From Epiperipatus broadwayi (taxonomy: Eukaryota > Onychophora > Udeonychophora > Euonychophora > Peripatidae), in contig JAQFVV010000017.1 in NCBI GenBank assembly GCA_028023455.1, forward strand, positions 3,083,501 through 3,147,500: a stretch of 64,000 nucleotides of DNA, written 5' to 3'. Under the pieces are notes generated by a model that worked only from the letters and a program-made list of their open reading frames with translations, was not told where the DNA came from and made no database searches. Position numbers and translations under genes: made by a program. Below, in pieces: positions 1-10,590 of the stretch (the first letter of the stretch is position 1; each line of letters starts with the position of its first letter).

Positions 1-34
<34 letters not shown>
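1..34. repeat. (AT)n(GT)n microsatellite
   Basis: Alternating AT followed by GT dinucleotides at the window edge; it may continue outside the window. Confidence 0.95.
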
Positions 35-499
35 TTAAGTATTATTGGTGTAATTATTTCATCATTATTTTTGGAGAAGTATCAACTGTGTAGATCTTTC
101 TGTGAAAAGCATAGGTCATAAATTAAAAATAATTTCTCCAGAAATAATATCTACAAAATAAGTGAAATATTATTTACCTCAAGAACCAAATAGATTTGCT
201 GCCAGCCATTTATATATAAGACTGAGTTATTGTTGAAGCAGTGTGATGAAAGATGAATATATTCTAGCTATTAAAAATCAATTTTACTAAAAATCATATT
301 CTAATAAAAGACAGATCAATATGAACACAAATTATTACTAGAGATTTGAAACTTTTAAAAAATATGAACTGAATAAATCAAATTTTTCAACAATTTTATA
401 ACCATATTTCATAATTGCAAACTCATACTATATCATGGCTACTAATCATAAGCAGCCTTTCTTTGATTAGGTTGTAGTTCTTTTTTTCCAAATTTGAAT

Positions 500-1020
500 T
501 CATTTGTTCTTTTCTCTTGACTATATCATTAGTTTCTCCTTTCTATTACTTTTTCATTTTCTGCTTTATAGTCTATTAACTTTTCTTGTAATAATTCTAT
601 ACTCCTTTTCTGGACTTCCATTAACTCATTTTGCCCCACTTTACTTTTTTCTATTACTTGATCTAATTTGTCATTTAATTTCTCATTTTTTTCCTTTATT
701 TAATATGTTCATTATATCATTATTTTCTACCTTATTCTGTTCTACTCTACTTTTGACTTCCTGTTCTTCAATTTCACTTATCTCTCACATCTGCATTTAC
801 TTCTCTGCTGGATTTATCTAAAATCCCTACCATAATACTAAACAAAAAATTTATTTCTCTGCCCACACTTCTGTGCTCTCTTCTTTTTATTTACATTTCA
901 ATCTTATTGTTACTTTATTATATCTTATTATTATTATTCCTATTATTATTTACTGGTCATCTCTCTCTTTACACTGCTCACCAACTTCCAGTTTATTATC
1001 ATCCATCTTATTCATTTATA
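500..1020 (-). pseudogene. K/E/N-rich coiled-coil coding relic, LINE ORF1-like
   Basis: The plus strand is strongly pyrimidine-biased here, so open-looking plus frames are probably shadows. Read on the minus strand, the stretch around 690-850 gives protein-like sequence in two frames, with segments such as MVGILDKSSREV and EIEEQEVKSRVEQNKVE, rich in K, E and N with heptad-like spacing of hydrophobics. That suggests a coiled coil broken by at least one frameshift and several stops. LINE ORF1 proteins often start with such a coiled coil, and the LINE at 52-56 kb has the same purine-rich coding style, so an ORF1 relic is my inference. It could equally be an unrelated coiled-coil pseudogene. No start codon or full frame can be defined. 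Confidence 0.3.
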
Positions 1021-3380
1021 GTAATTTGGTCTTGAAGAATATTATTTATCGATGTGGGGCCATTTGTAGTGATCGGGGTAGTGTAATGTTATATAAAAGT
1101 TAATTTATAAAAATAATGGAAATAATTTCATTTGAAAAATGTTCACTAGTTTATTTTCTTTATTTAAAACTATTTATTTATTTAAAGAGATTCCATGTCA
1201 CATACTTGATAATCATTTATCAATCTAAGAAGGTTTTGACCCTGTGATCATGCACTTAACAGAGCGGTAGAATATTACTGATAGATTATCAATCACATCT
1301 ATGACCAGATCTAGACTACACTAACACACAACCCTACCATTTTTGCTGATCATAGCACCCATTTATAACTAATGGCTTTGCGCCAATCCTCCAAGGCAAT
1401 TTTTTTCAGATAAATCTCAGATGTTATTTGGCCATATAAACTTTATACAACTGAAATGGCCAGATGAAAGGTGAATGAATCTAGCACTTGGAAACTTACC
1501 CTGACTAGCTCCAACATTTTGAGACATAGAACTCAGCACATTAACAAAGAGCACATATCAACATTTATCTAATCATGGCAATGTAGGTAAAGGAAAGAGA
1601 ACAGACCAAGTAATATTAAACACTTTTTGTTCCTATACCACACACTAATAGGTTAATGTTTCAATTACATACATATATTTAATAAAATAGATATAATACT
1701 AATTATTAAAGAGAATAAATAGTTTAACAAGAGTTAATTCATTGTATGCTTCCATTCTGTACTTGAGGAATTTGTAATATTAATAGTCCTTCATATCAGT
1801 TTTTGCTCTTAAGTAATATCTAGACATTAATCACATTCAAGATATTTACATAGGTTTTTAATTTGAAGATGTTTTTTTTATTTTGACAAATTTGGATAGT
1901 CCTTCTTTCATGGTTCACATGCTTTTATGTTCTGGTTGCTTCTGGAACTCCTTGTAGTGGCCATTGTTGGTTTCTTTTTCCTTTTTCAGTACTTCTGAAC
2001 AGCAATAGGAGAGAGTATGTGGCAGAGTCTTACATGACAGGCAAGGCATTGATAGTAAGAGAAAGAGACTGATGATGAAGGCTGAGAAATGAAGCCCAGA
2101 TCAGTCCTCTTAGTTTTATTAGCAGCCCATGGCGTTGTTTAACCAACTCTTAACTTTAATACAAAATTTTGAAATAACTGACTTTTCCAACTATCAAGCC
2201 ACCATTTTTATATGCTTCTCCTCCTATTGTTTACATTTGTTACATTTTTGCTTTTAGTTTTTAATTAAATGATTTATCTTATCTTTTTTTAGATTAATCT
2301 ACTATCTTATCAGCCAGAACTTTTCCAAAATTTAATTGCATCTCTGCTGATGAGATAGTTTACAAAGATTACTTTTTATTGATCAATTTATTATCTATTT
2401 CTTCTTTGAATTCCATTTCTATTTTCATTTACATTATATTTTCACATTTATTTCTTTTATGACATTAATTCTTTCACAACTATAAAAAAGACAGCGGTTC
2501 CAAATCTTAACTTAAATCAGATTTTCTTTCCCTTTCTTTATAATTCAAAAAATTCTACTAATTGATCTAATCACTATTACTTTTTAAAAAAAAAATATTT
2601 TCTTTTATTTATCTACTTTTCTTTTTATTTATTTTTTTCAAACTATGACACTCACATGTACTGCATATATATGTGTGTGATACACAATATATATGAGAGC
2701 TTTACAATATATATATATATCATTAAAAACCAGTCAACATTTAGACAATTCCAATATCAATCAACAATTTCAAACTGTTGTCAAGGCAACCTCCTTTTAT
2801 ATATATATGATCTAAATGTGATATAAGCCATTTTTTCTGATCAAAAAAAACTTTTTAATTGCAGCACATATGTTTTGAGACTTACATGGCCCTTTGGCAA
2901 TATTTAACTTCATAGCAAATATTCTAGGCACAGAATGAGCTTTTACGCATTTCAAACATGCAACTTCATCATCACTGAATAATCACTCATGAAACAGCAA
3001 ATATTGTCAGTGAATATCTATTTTATATGTAATCAAATCCCAATCAAATTTTTAATATTTCATCACCTAGTAATTGTTTTGAGATTTACAAAATTTTATG
3101 TTTTCTTTATTATAAATTTTATCATTTTTTTTTCTCACATTTTGAATTATTAAGGGTTTCTTTTTTCCATTTTAAACTCCACTGTTATTAATTTTATTAT
3201 CATTTAAAATTACTGCATACACTTTAAGATTAACAGTATTAATTTAAAGTTCAACATTATTCGCCTGTACACTAATTTCAGTATTCTCCTATCCTCTGCT
3301 TTAAGACAAATTTATTCCATAGCTATTGTGACAGTTTTAGATTCTTTCTTGATATCGATATGTCTTGGGGATGAATATTG
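1021..3380. other. AT-rich stretch without recognised gene
   Basis: No coding frame with recognisable motifs on either strand. It holds short (TA)n runs near 2,660-2,720 and one copy of a dispersed repeat (listed separately). The stretch 1,240-1,620 and the stretch 1,900-2,140 are less AT-rich but gave me no recognisable protein. Confidence 0.6.
2727..2809 (+). repeat. Dispersed repeat R1, copy 1
   Basis: About 80 bp sharing the segment CTGTTGTCAAGGCAA and flanking sequence with 29,270-29,364 in the same orientation and with 30,640-30,770 inverted. All copies end in a (TA)n(TG) stretch. Class unknown. Confidence 0.6.
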
Positions 3381-3396
3381 TTAAGCAAGATTTACC

Positions 3397-3775
3397 ACTA
3401 ACCATCACAGGATCACTATTTCTTATGCTAGCACATTACTGTTATTTAAACAGGCAAAACTCTCCATACAGTAGTGCCAATCAGTGCTAACCAGAGCTTC
3501 AATTGAAAATATTGTGTTTCCAATTTTAATCTCATAGTTTTGTAGTTAAGTACAGATAAAAGATGGCTGCTGGAGGGTTGTATTAGATCCTAAGATCTAG
3601 GTGCAGCTCTCAGATCCAAAGCTCCTCACTGGTGAAGGCCACAAGCCAGAAACTAGTCTGGGGATATTGGATGAGTAGACACTAGATAGGGATTTTTATG
3701 TACAAGCCTTCTGGCACCCATCGATTACTCTGGTTGGCATTGAGTGGCACTACTGTATGGAGAGTTTCACATGTT
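3397..3775 (+). mobile_element. Foldback element family A, with 16-bp target duplication
   Basis: The left end carries the family-A terminal sequence (GGCAAAACTCTCCATACAGT) and the right end carries it inverted (ACTGTATGGAGAGTTT), giving roughly 75-bp terminal inverted repeats around an asymmetric centre. It is bounded by near-identical direct repeats, TTAAGCAAGATTTACC at 3,381-3,396 and TTAAGCCAGGTTTACC at 3,776-3,791 (14 of 16 identical). A related uninterrupted sequence lies at 4,164-4,200 and looks like an empty site. A 16-bp duplication is far longer than those made by DDE transposases and is typical of target-primed reverse transcription. A hammerhead-like core lies in the right half. 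Confidence 0.75.
3611..3676 (+). ncRNA. Hammerhead-ribozyme-like motif in foldback A copy 1
   Basis: In order: a 5' stem I strand (ATCCAA then CTCCTCA), CTGGTGA (one change from CTGATGA), a GGC/GCC stem II with loop CACAA, GAAA, CTAG, TC, then the 3' stem I strand (TGGGGA then TTGGAT). Stem I pairs on both sides of an internal loop. Deviations are G for the conserved core A and an unpaired A on each side of stem II. Function is inferred only from the fold. Confidence 0.5.
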
Positions 3776-4662
3776 TTAAGCCAGGTTTACCTGAATAAAT
3801 TGGAAAATGTCCTTCTTATAAAGTCTATGCAAGTATGTTTATTTCTAATTAGAAAATATAATGAATTTTCTAATAGCTCTAAACAAACTTTTTCAATAAA
3901 TGCTACAAAAGAAAGCATTTAAAGTCTCTATCTATAATTATCCCTATTCCTAAACTGGTTTCAAGCTAATGGTTCTCATCAGTGAGGTACTAGGATATTC
4001 AGACACTAGATCTAAAATACCAACTCAAGCACAGCATTTATCTAATACTTAACTGTTAAATAGAGCTATTAACCCCCTCATTATATAATATTTGTAGTTC
4101 AAGCTTATTAAGTTAAATCACATGATGTATGACTTGGATTTTTTTACTATTTCCAATTAGTATGAATATTGTTAAACCAGATTTACCTGAATAATTTGGA
4201 AAATGTCTTTCTTATAAAGTCCATACAGATAAGGGATTATTTCCAATTTTGTAGTTTTCTTAGTGCTTAAATTTAATCTTGCTTAGTCTGACATAATTTT
4301 AAAAATTTTCAAGCACAGATAATTGATAAATGGCTTTGGAAAATAAAACTTCAAGGATTCTTTTCTAATGTAGTCAAATTAATCCTCAACAAAAGCATGC
4401 AGTCTTTTCAAGCATGCATAGGTTACTATCCTATGCCTTTCAAATCTTCTACCTTTGATTGCAAACACAACCTGCTATTCAATAGTGTTCTTTTATGTAA
4501 CTTGTTTTCAACTGCAGATCACTTACAAGTGAAATAAGATTACATAAAATAGAACAATAATATCCTAACATTAAATGAGACTTAGTGAAGTTAGAAAAAG
4601 AAGTGAAGAAACGATGGAGTGAAAAATAGACTTGTGATAATGACATAATTATTGGAAGCGTA

Positions 4663-5140
4663 ACATGATCACCATTTCTTATGCTTGCTCTTAACTGTTA
4701 TTAAAGCAGGCAAAATTCTCTATACGTAGTGCCACTCAGTATAATCCAGAGTAATCAATGGGTGCCAGAAGGCCTGTGCATAAAATCCCCATCTAGTGCC
4801 TACTCATCCAATATCCTCATACTAGTTTCTGACTTGTGGCCTTTGTCAATGAGGAGCCTTGGATTTGAGAGCACTGCACCTTATTGAAAATAAATCTGAA
4901 TTATCTTGATTTGCATCAATCTCCACAATGTTGTTCTTGGGTTTTTTTGTTTATAATAAGTTCCCTCCATTTATATTTCCAATAAACAGGCAAAACTCTC
5001 TATATACATTACCACTCAGTTCAAGCCAGAGTACAATGGATGCCAGAAGGCTTGTGCATAAAATCCCTATATAGTGCCTACTCAAAATCTAGGTGCAGTG
5101 CTCTCAAATCCAAGGCTTTAAGGCCACAAGCCAAAAATCA
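4663..5140. mobile_element. Two fragments of foldback family A
   Basis: Positions 4,663-4,882 match the left arm of family A from its outer terminus to the segment GAGAGCACTGCACC. Positions 4,986-5,140 are a second left-arm fragment with an internal deletion. The hammerhead-like core is present but degenerate on the minus strand at about 4,825-4,860. I could not define a target duplication for either. Confidence 0.65.
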
Positions 5141-5204
5141 AATGAAGTGGCAGGATTATTTATTCAACTTGGAAAATACCAAGTCAAGATAATTCAGTTT
5201 ATCT

Positions 5205-5900
5205 TCAATAAGTTCTTATTGTAATGACAAAAATAGGAACATTTTTTCAATATTTACAAAATGCTTTTGGTCATGCAGAACAACATTTTAAAATTGTTAC
5301 TGTAAACTTTAATGCCAGAAATGGAGGATGATTGAACAATAAAAGTGTTACAGGTAAATTTGGTTATAGTGACAAAAATAAAAAAGGACCAGATTTGTGG
5401 AATTTCCAGAAAAAGTTGAAGATCATGAATTTTTTGTTTGAAAAATTGGCTAAATGAAAATGGATGTGGACACATCCAAATGAAGGTATATCAAAAGTGG
5501 ATTATGTTTGACCAAGATTACAATAATTTTAATAGAGTCAATCCAAGACCTGATCGTAGATTAACGAAATGTAACATATGTGCTAATACAAACATTATTT
5601 TTTAAAAAAGGATTAACAATTGATATTTATAACTGCAATAAATTTTAATTACAACCTATCAATTATTTAAAAACATTAACAGATTTTGTAAAACGTTAAC
5701 AAATATTGAAGGTGGTTCAAACTTGGTTGTAAAATATTAATCAACTTCAAATATAACTGATATCAATAAGAAAATAATGGACATTTTATTAAAGACAGCA
5801 ACAAATATAGCTGGTAAAACAAAAAGCTACCATTTATCATTTTCAAATGATCCATAAGAAGAATTAAATATCTGAAATTCTGTAAAATAGTATGGAGAAG
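5205..5900 (+). pseudogene. RTE LINE endonuclease and linker relic
   Basis: Translation gives VNFNARNGG (counterpart of the GDFNA motif of APE endonucleases), then GKFGYSDKNKKGPDLWNF, then KWMWTHPNEGISKVDYV, which follow the order GK.GYG..N.RG..L..F, then W.TW.SPDG....IDY known from RTE endonucleases. A linker segment with INKKIMDILLKTATNIAGK follows. Several in-frame stops show it is dead. These domains nick target DNA for target-primed reverse transcription. Confidence 0.7.
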
Positions 5901-5925
5901 AATTAATCATATAAAAAATATAACT

Positions 5926-6227
5926 ACTCTTTCTTATTGCATTGCCAAATGTATACCATATAATACTAAATCATCCGTGTACTTTACTACTGTTACACAA
6001 TGCTTTATTTACCACCCTCTTTTACAGTTTTGATTACCCCAGCAATCTTCTTCAGAACTTTTATATCTCCTAACTCCAACTGCTAAATTTTAAAAATTTG
6101 AATTTAGTAGTTGAAGTTAGGAGATATAAAAGTTCTGAAAAAGATTGCTGAGGCAATTGAAACTGTAAAAGAGGGTGGTAAATAAAGCATTGTGTAACAG
6201 TAGTAAGTGCATGGATGATTTAGTATT
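5926..6227. mobile_element. Foldback element family B, with 17/18-bp target duplication
   Basis: A nearly perfect 130-140 bp inverted repeat centred near 6,095, so the RNA of either strand would fold into one long hairpin. It is flanked by ATATAAAAAATATAACT (5,909-5,925) and the same sequence with one extra A (6,228-6,245). It sits inside the RTE relic between endonuclease and linker. The right arm carries a degenerate hammerhead-like core at about 6,135-6,167 (CTGAAAA, stem, GAAACTGTA). Confidence 0.75.
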
Positions 6228-7021
6228 ATATAAAAAAATATAACTGTGAAAAAGCTATAGAAGAGAATAAAAGTGTCAAAAATAGAAAACAACATTTTGG
6301 TATTGGTAAAAGATTATTTTAGCCATAAAAATAAAACATGGAACAATACTAAAAAAATGGATGGCATCATAAAATGTGTGGATGAATTCTATAAAAAATT
6401 ATGCCTAAAAGCACATATGTATGGCTTTATTGCTTGGGATTTCACAAGAGGTTTAAGCACTAGAATAGTGAGTACCAGAATTATTCTTGGAAATTCCTGA
6501 TTCCAGGACAGATTATCTACCAACTGTGCTAAACTACATAGGACAAAAAAAAGGCTCATGGTTCTATTGCTTCAGAGTTCTTAAGAAAGTTTGGTTGCCA
6601 GAACTTTGAGCACCACAATCAACCCTGGAACCACCAATTTCATGTTGGATGGTCTATCAACTGTGCCAAACCACACAAGACAAGAAATATATAATAATGA
6701 AGAACAAGAAAACAAAATAACCATTGCAACCACTACACTTTCTCAGTAACCAAATGTTCTATTAAATTTGTGAAGAAGGAAAAAGTTCCAGGATATAATG
6801 AATTACTTACTATGCTTCCTTTATTTTGCTGTAATATCTTATAGTATATATACAAGCACTTTAAAATGCTGGTTGAAGAAGCTGTTAATAGCAAACAATC
6901 AACATAAGTTAATTCGGGCTAAGCGCGTTTGAGGTGTTATCCCTCATAATCATAGCCACAATAGTAATCATTGTTGTGATATTATTCAATGATAATATAT
7001 GCAAATGTATATGTAAATTAA

Positions 7022-7268
7022 TCAGCTTGTCCATTTTCTGGAGATAGCAAAGCATGTGTTGCATCTATTAATAGCATTGTTGTCATTGATAATAAAATGC
7101 ACTTCTTTTATCTTCCTTTTGCAGTCGTTAGCTTCAGTGTACACAATTTTGGGGGTGGAGAGTTCAAACCCATGTCCAGCCTGCTTCTCATGTTCAATGA
7201 ATATTGAAATGTTGTCATTGTTCTTTTGCTCTCTCCTGTATGCAGGCAATTTATCCACTCTACTTTGA
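7022..7268 (-). pseudogene. Penelope-like element GIY-YIG endonuclease, C-terminal part
   Basis: The minus strand encodes SIFIEHEKQAGHGF, then IVYTEANDCKRKIKEVHFI, a pattern also seen in the second fragment at 8,555-8,815 (IFVEHERNSGHAF, then SETNDTKRKVREAYFI). This is the arrangement at the C-terminus of PLE endonucleases: a conserved E/H-rich segment and a KR..EA.FI helix. The GIY-YIG core itself is missing or scrambled by the palindrome at 7,245-7,518. PLE endonucleases cut the target for reverse transcription. Assigned by motif style only. Confidence 0.5.
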
Positions 7269-7518
7269 ACACTTTTTAGCAAAAACCTTTTATTGTACAT
7301 ATATGCATATACAATCTTATGTTTTGATTGTCCTGCAGTCCTTTTATTGTACATATATGCATATACAATCTTATGTTTTGACTGTCCTGCAGTCATCTTC
7401 AGTGCCACATTCACTTTAAATTAATGTGGCTCTGTAGTTGAAATGTAAGACTGTATATGCATATATGTACAATAAAGGTTTTTGCCAAAAAGTGTTCAAA
7501 GTAGAGTGAATAAATTGC
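7245..7518. repeat. Palindrome with duplicated arm and hammerhead-like motif
   Basis: Sequence from 7,245 to about 7,320 is repeated inverted at about 7,450-7,518, and part of the left arm is also duplicated in tandem (7,286-7,335 and 7,340-7,390, each with a TGTACATATATGCATATACA core). The minus strand at about 7,366-7,402 reads CTGAAGA, a TGACTG/CAGTCA stem, then AAAAC, a degenerate relative of the family-B hammerhead-like core. It adjoins PLE endonuclease debris. Confidence 0.6.
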
Positions 7519-7559
7519 ATATAGAAAAAATTGTCGGTAAACTATATAGTAAATATCAT

Positions 7560-7810
7560 TGAAAGAATGCTGCAATAATATTGATATTTTAAAAAGATAA
7601 TAAAGAAGTTATAAAAAATTACCAACGAATCAATTTTCTATATAAAATCTTCACAAAAATAATTACAACTCATCTACAGCAACCTTTGGCTTCTAAAAGT
7701 GTTTTTAGCACTGTGGATCACATCCAATTGCTATAAGAAGCCATAGAAAGAACCAGTGAAAACAATTTGCCATTGTATTTTGGATTTGGAGATTACTAAA
7801 AAATAGTTAA
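7560..7810 (+). pseudogene. RTE reverse transcriptase, N-terminal/central relic
   Basis: In shifting frames the sequence gives YKIFTKIITTHLQQPL, then SVFSTVDHIQLL, then ENNLPLYFGFGDY, which align in order with the RTE motifs SLLS..YKIFTKII..RL, GFR...STVDHI and LAFVDYEKAF. Stops and at least two frameshifts are present, and the catalytic FVDYEKAFD is reduced to FGDY. It continues the RTE ORF begun at 5.2 kb. Confidence 0.7.
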
Positions 7811-8083
7811 TTTTGTAAGCATTTTCACAGCAATTAAAGTATTGAATTATCAAGATAGAGACTCAGAATATTATCCTATTCTGAAGAGTATTTTTAAAAA
7901 TACATTAGCAATGATTACATTATGTAATTAAAACATGATAATTAACATTAATGTTATAGTACAAGATTATTCCATATCTCCAAAACTTTTTACAGCAGTT
8001 TAGAAAAAAAAAAAAGGTTTTGTAGAGTTGTAATTGTATTTTATTGAGCGCACAGGAAGTATATGTAAATACTTTAAGACAGG

Positions 8084-8825
8084 TTAAAACCTGTATCAAA
8101 TGCAACTTGAAATATTTATAAATAGTCAAGCAAATATCATTTTGCCGATAGACAGATCTCACAAACCATGACACAAAATAGCGACTTTCATAAAGATAAG
8201 AGTGATCACCTTATCTTTAATCCAAGTTTATACTTATATAGGCCAATCTGAAGCATTCTGATTTGGGAGTGTAAAGTTGTTGTCCTCTTCACTGTTTAAG
8301 TCCACTATTTCCTTAATCAATTAACCTTCATGAAATTTTGTGATTTACAGTGAGTTAATATATATATGTGCTTTGCGCACAGTTAATGAAGCTATTAATA
8401 AATTGTCAAAATTTTTTACTGCCAAGCGCTTTCGGGACAGTCTACAGCCCCATATTCATGGCGAGTTATTCTGTTAATAACTGTAAAGCTATGCAAATTT
8501 TATGCAAATTTATATGCAGATGTTACGTGGACCATTTACGAGATAGGGAATAGCAGGCCTCTCTTCTGTTGATTGCCGATGGGTCAGCCGCAATGAAGTA
8601 AGCTTCCCTAACTTTACGTTTGGTGTCGTTTGTTTCAGAGCAAATGACACTGGCTGTGGTAGGTAGAAAAGCATGTCCAGAGTTTCTTTCATGTTCGACA
8701 AAAATCGAATTACCTTCAGACTTTGTTTTGGTTTTATTGTAAAGGTATAAGTGTTGAGCTACTCTGGTGGCAATGTTAGTTTTGGTCTCTCCATGATTTT
8801 AATACTGGAAAATCTGTAAACTATT
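8084..8825 (-). mobile_element. PLE fragment inserted in RTE between 62-bp direct repeats
   Basis: Positions 8,022-8,083 and 8,826-8,887 are near-identical 62-bp direct repeats (both contain CACAGGAAGTATATGTAAAT), and the DNA between them is foreign to the RTE. On the minus strand, 8,555-8,815 encodes GETKTNIATRVAQHL, IFVEHERNSGHAF and KRKVREAYFI in a broken frame, matching the end of a PLE GIY-YIG endonuclease. The segment 8,424-8,445 contains a short GC-rich piece (GCCAAGCGCTTTCGGGACAG) similar in style to 6,918-6,930. The 62-bp duplication could be the target duplication of this insertion. Confidence 0.5.
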
Positions 8826-8887
8826 GTAAAGTTGTAATTATATTTTATTGAGTGCACAGGAAGTATATGTAAATACTGTAAGACAGG

Positions 8888-9600
8888 CTTTGTGGATTGA
8901 ATGCTAAGCTAAGGAAGTGAAAGTAAATGGAGATTATTTAAGTCACCTAGACTTGGCTGATGATGTAGTTATTTTTGCAAATAATACTTCAGAGCTTCAG
9001 GAATTGTTGTAAGAGTTATCAGCCAAAAAAAAAAAAAAATGGAGTAAATATATATAACAAAAAACAAACCCAGTAATATTTATTGGATTTTTTTCAGAAT
9101 ACTGAAAAGACTAAAGTTATTAATAATGATGAATTAAGAAGAAATTAATAACTATGTATACTTGGTCAGATTATTAATACAAATGGAAACATAATAAAAG
9201 AAATTAATCATAGAATTAAACTTGGGGTGCTTTTGCCAGGAATAATTTGATATTAAAAAAAAAAAATGCCTATACGTTTGAAAAAAAAGTTTTTAATAGG
9301 GATGTTTTATTGGTTCATACTTCTCGATCTGAGTCTTAAATACTTAACAATATAATAATATAGAGACTTCAAACCATTCAACAAAGTATAAAAATATATA
9401 TACAAAAGAAACAAGTATCGTAAAAATTATTGAAAGAATTAAGAGACTGAAGTGAAGTTAGGCTGGACATATTTCTAGAAGAAAAGATAATGGATAGACA
9501 GTTGAAATCTTAAACTGGATTCTAAGAGATTGTAAAAGATCTAGAAAGTAATCTTGTGTGAGATGGTTAGAATGAGGAAATTTGTTGGTGTAACATGGAT
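8888..9600 (+). pseudogene. RTE reverse transcriptase active-site and C-terminal relic
   Basis: Translation gives GDYLSHLDLADDVVIFANNTSELQEL (written here only as a description of positions about 8,925-9,010; key residues are LADD in place of the catalytic F/YADD), then YLGQIINTNGN, then RLQTIQQS. The order matches RTE ORFs up to the conserved QRSMER region. Homopolymer runs and stops break every frame. A near relative is at 50,285-50,885. Confidence 0.7.
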
Positions 9601-9606
9601 AAAAAA

Positions 9607-9796
9607 TTAAACCTTAAAACATCACATGATCACTATCTTCCATGCTTGCTCATAACTGTTGTTATAATAAAAAAAACTCTCTCCATACAGTAGTAGGCAC
9701 TAGATAGGGATTTTATGCACAAGCCTTCTGGCATCCATTGGTTACTCTGTCTTGCTTAGAGTGGCACTAGACTGTATGGAAAGAGTTTTGCCTATT
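9607..9796. mobile_element. Small foldback A deletion copy inside RTE 3' end
   Basis: Starts with the outer terminus of family A (ATCACATGATCACTATCTTC) and ends with the inverted inner terminus (ACTGTATGGAAAGAGTTTTG). Flanking sequences ACATGGATAAAAAA (9,593-9,606) and ACATGAATAAAAGA (9,797-9,810) match at 12 of 14 positions and look like a target duplication. RTE C-terminal coding resumes directly after it. Confidence 0.65.
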
Positions 9797-10069
9797 ACAT
9801 GAATAAAAGATGTTATAGATTAGAGAAACTGGATTGCAGTGGATAAATAAAGGTTGAAAATGTTTATAATAATGATATTATTAAAATAATTTTTTTTTGC
9901 TTTTGATTTAAAATATTTTTTTTGGAATTAAAGTGATTATTCTAAAAAAGAAAAATATATTTATTTGTTTAATCATTTTTTTAATATATAGAATGAGCAA
10001 AATAAATATTTTCATTTGAAAACCAAATTAAGCAAACTTAATCATTTATTTTAAAAGCTCCTAATCTAT

Positions 10070-10412
10070 TTTTATATCTTTTCTTTACCTTTTTTACATT
10101 TTTTTATATATTCATATATTATTACTTTTTTTATAATTATCTTATATACACTTGAATGCAAATTTTTATATAATTCCTCCTTTATTTTTTTAACAGTTTC
10201 GACTGTTCTACAGTTTTTATCAGAGCTTTGTATAACCTTCTTCATTTTTATAATAATAACTTTATTAATGTAAAAAGGAAAGAGAAGGTTATACAAAGCT
10301 CTGATGAAGACTGCAAGACAGTCGAAACTGTTAGAAAAATAAAGGAGGAATTATATAAAAATTTGCATTAGATTGTATATGAGATTAGAAGCTTTTTTTT
10401 GTCTATTCACAA
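10070..10412. mobile_element. Foldback element family B, with 17-bp target duplication
   Basis: An inverted repeat centred near 10,258 with arms of about 110 bp. Flanks are AAAAGCTCCTAATCTAT (10,053-10,069) and AAAAGCTTCTAATCTAT (10,413-10,429), one mismatch in 17. The right arm at 10,301-10,332 carries the best family-B hammerhead-like core on the plus strand: CTGATGA, A, GACTG/CAGTC stem with loop CAAGA, GAAACTGTT. The left arm carries a mutated copy on the minus strand. Closely related to 37,969-38,283. Confidence 0.75.
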
Positions 10413-10590
10413 AAAAGCTTCTAATCTATAAAGGTTTTAGGCAATGAAACCTTTTGATTGCTTAGTAGTTATTCATGTATAAACTAGAAGTAAACATTGA
10501 ATGAAGACTTCCTTTTAAGACAATCCATTACAGTAATTTAATAATTTTTATTAATCACTCATTAAATTAAAGATTATCCATTTAATGAAT

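Larger units (their letters stand above)
5205..9900 (+). mobile_element. Decayed RTE-type LINE split by nested insertions
   Basis: Pieces of one RTE-style ORF appear in the right order on the plus strand: endonuclease (5,205-5,900), linker (about 6,270-6,420), start of the RT (about 6,740-6,840), central RT (7,560-7,810), the active-site region and C-terminal part (8,888-9,600), and the last C-terminal residues after another insertion (9,797-9,860, GVTWI before and NWIAVDK after). Insertions between the pieces are foldback B (5,926-6,227), PLE debris (about 6,880-7,540), a PLE fragment (8,084-8,825) and a small foldback A (9,607-9,796). All reading frames are broken by stops and frameshifts. 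That one element accounts for all pieces is inferred from their order and complementarity. Confidence 0.65.

Noticed and set aside
504-1103. Membrane-protein-like open frames on the plus strand
   Set aside because: The hydrophobic F/L/I/S composition is the complement of a purine-rich minus-strand coding relic; no other support.
7056-7419. Plus-strand cysteine-rich frames
   Set aside because: They are antisense to PLE endonuclease coding and to the palindrome.
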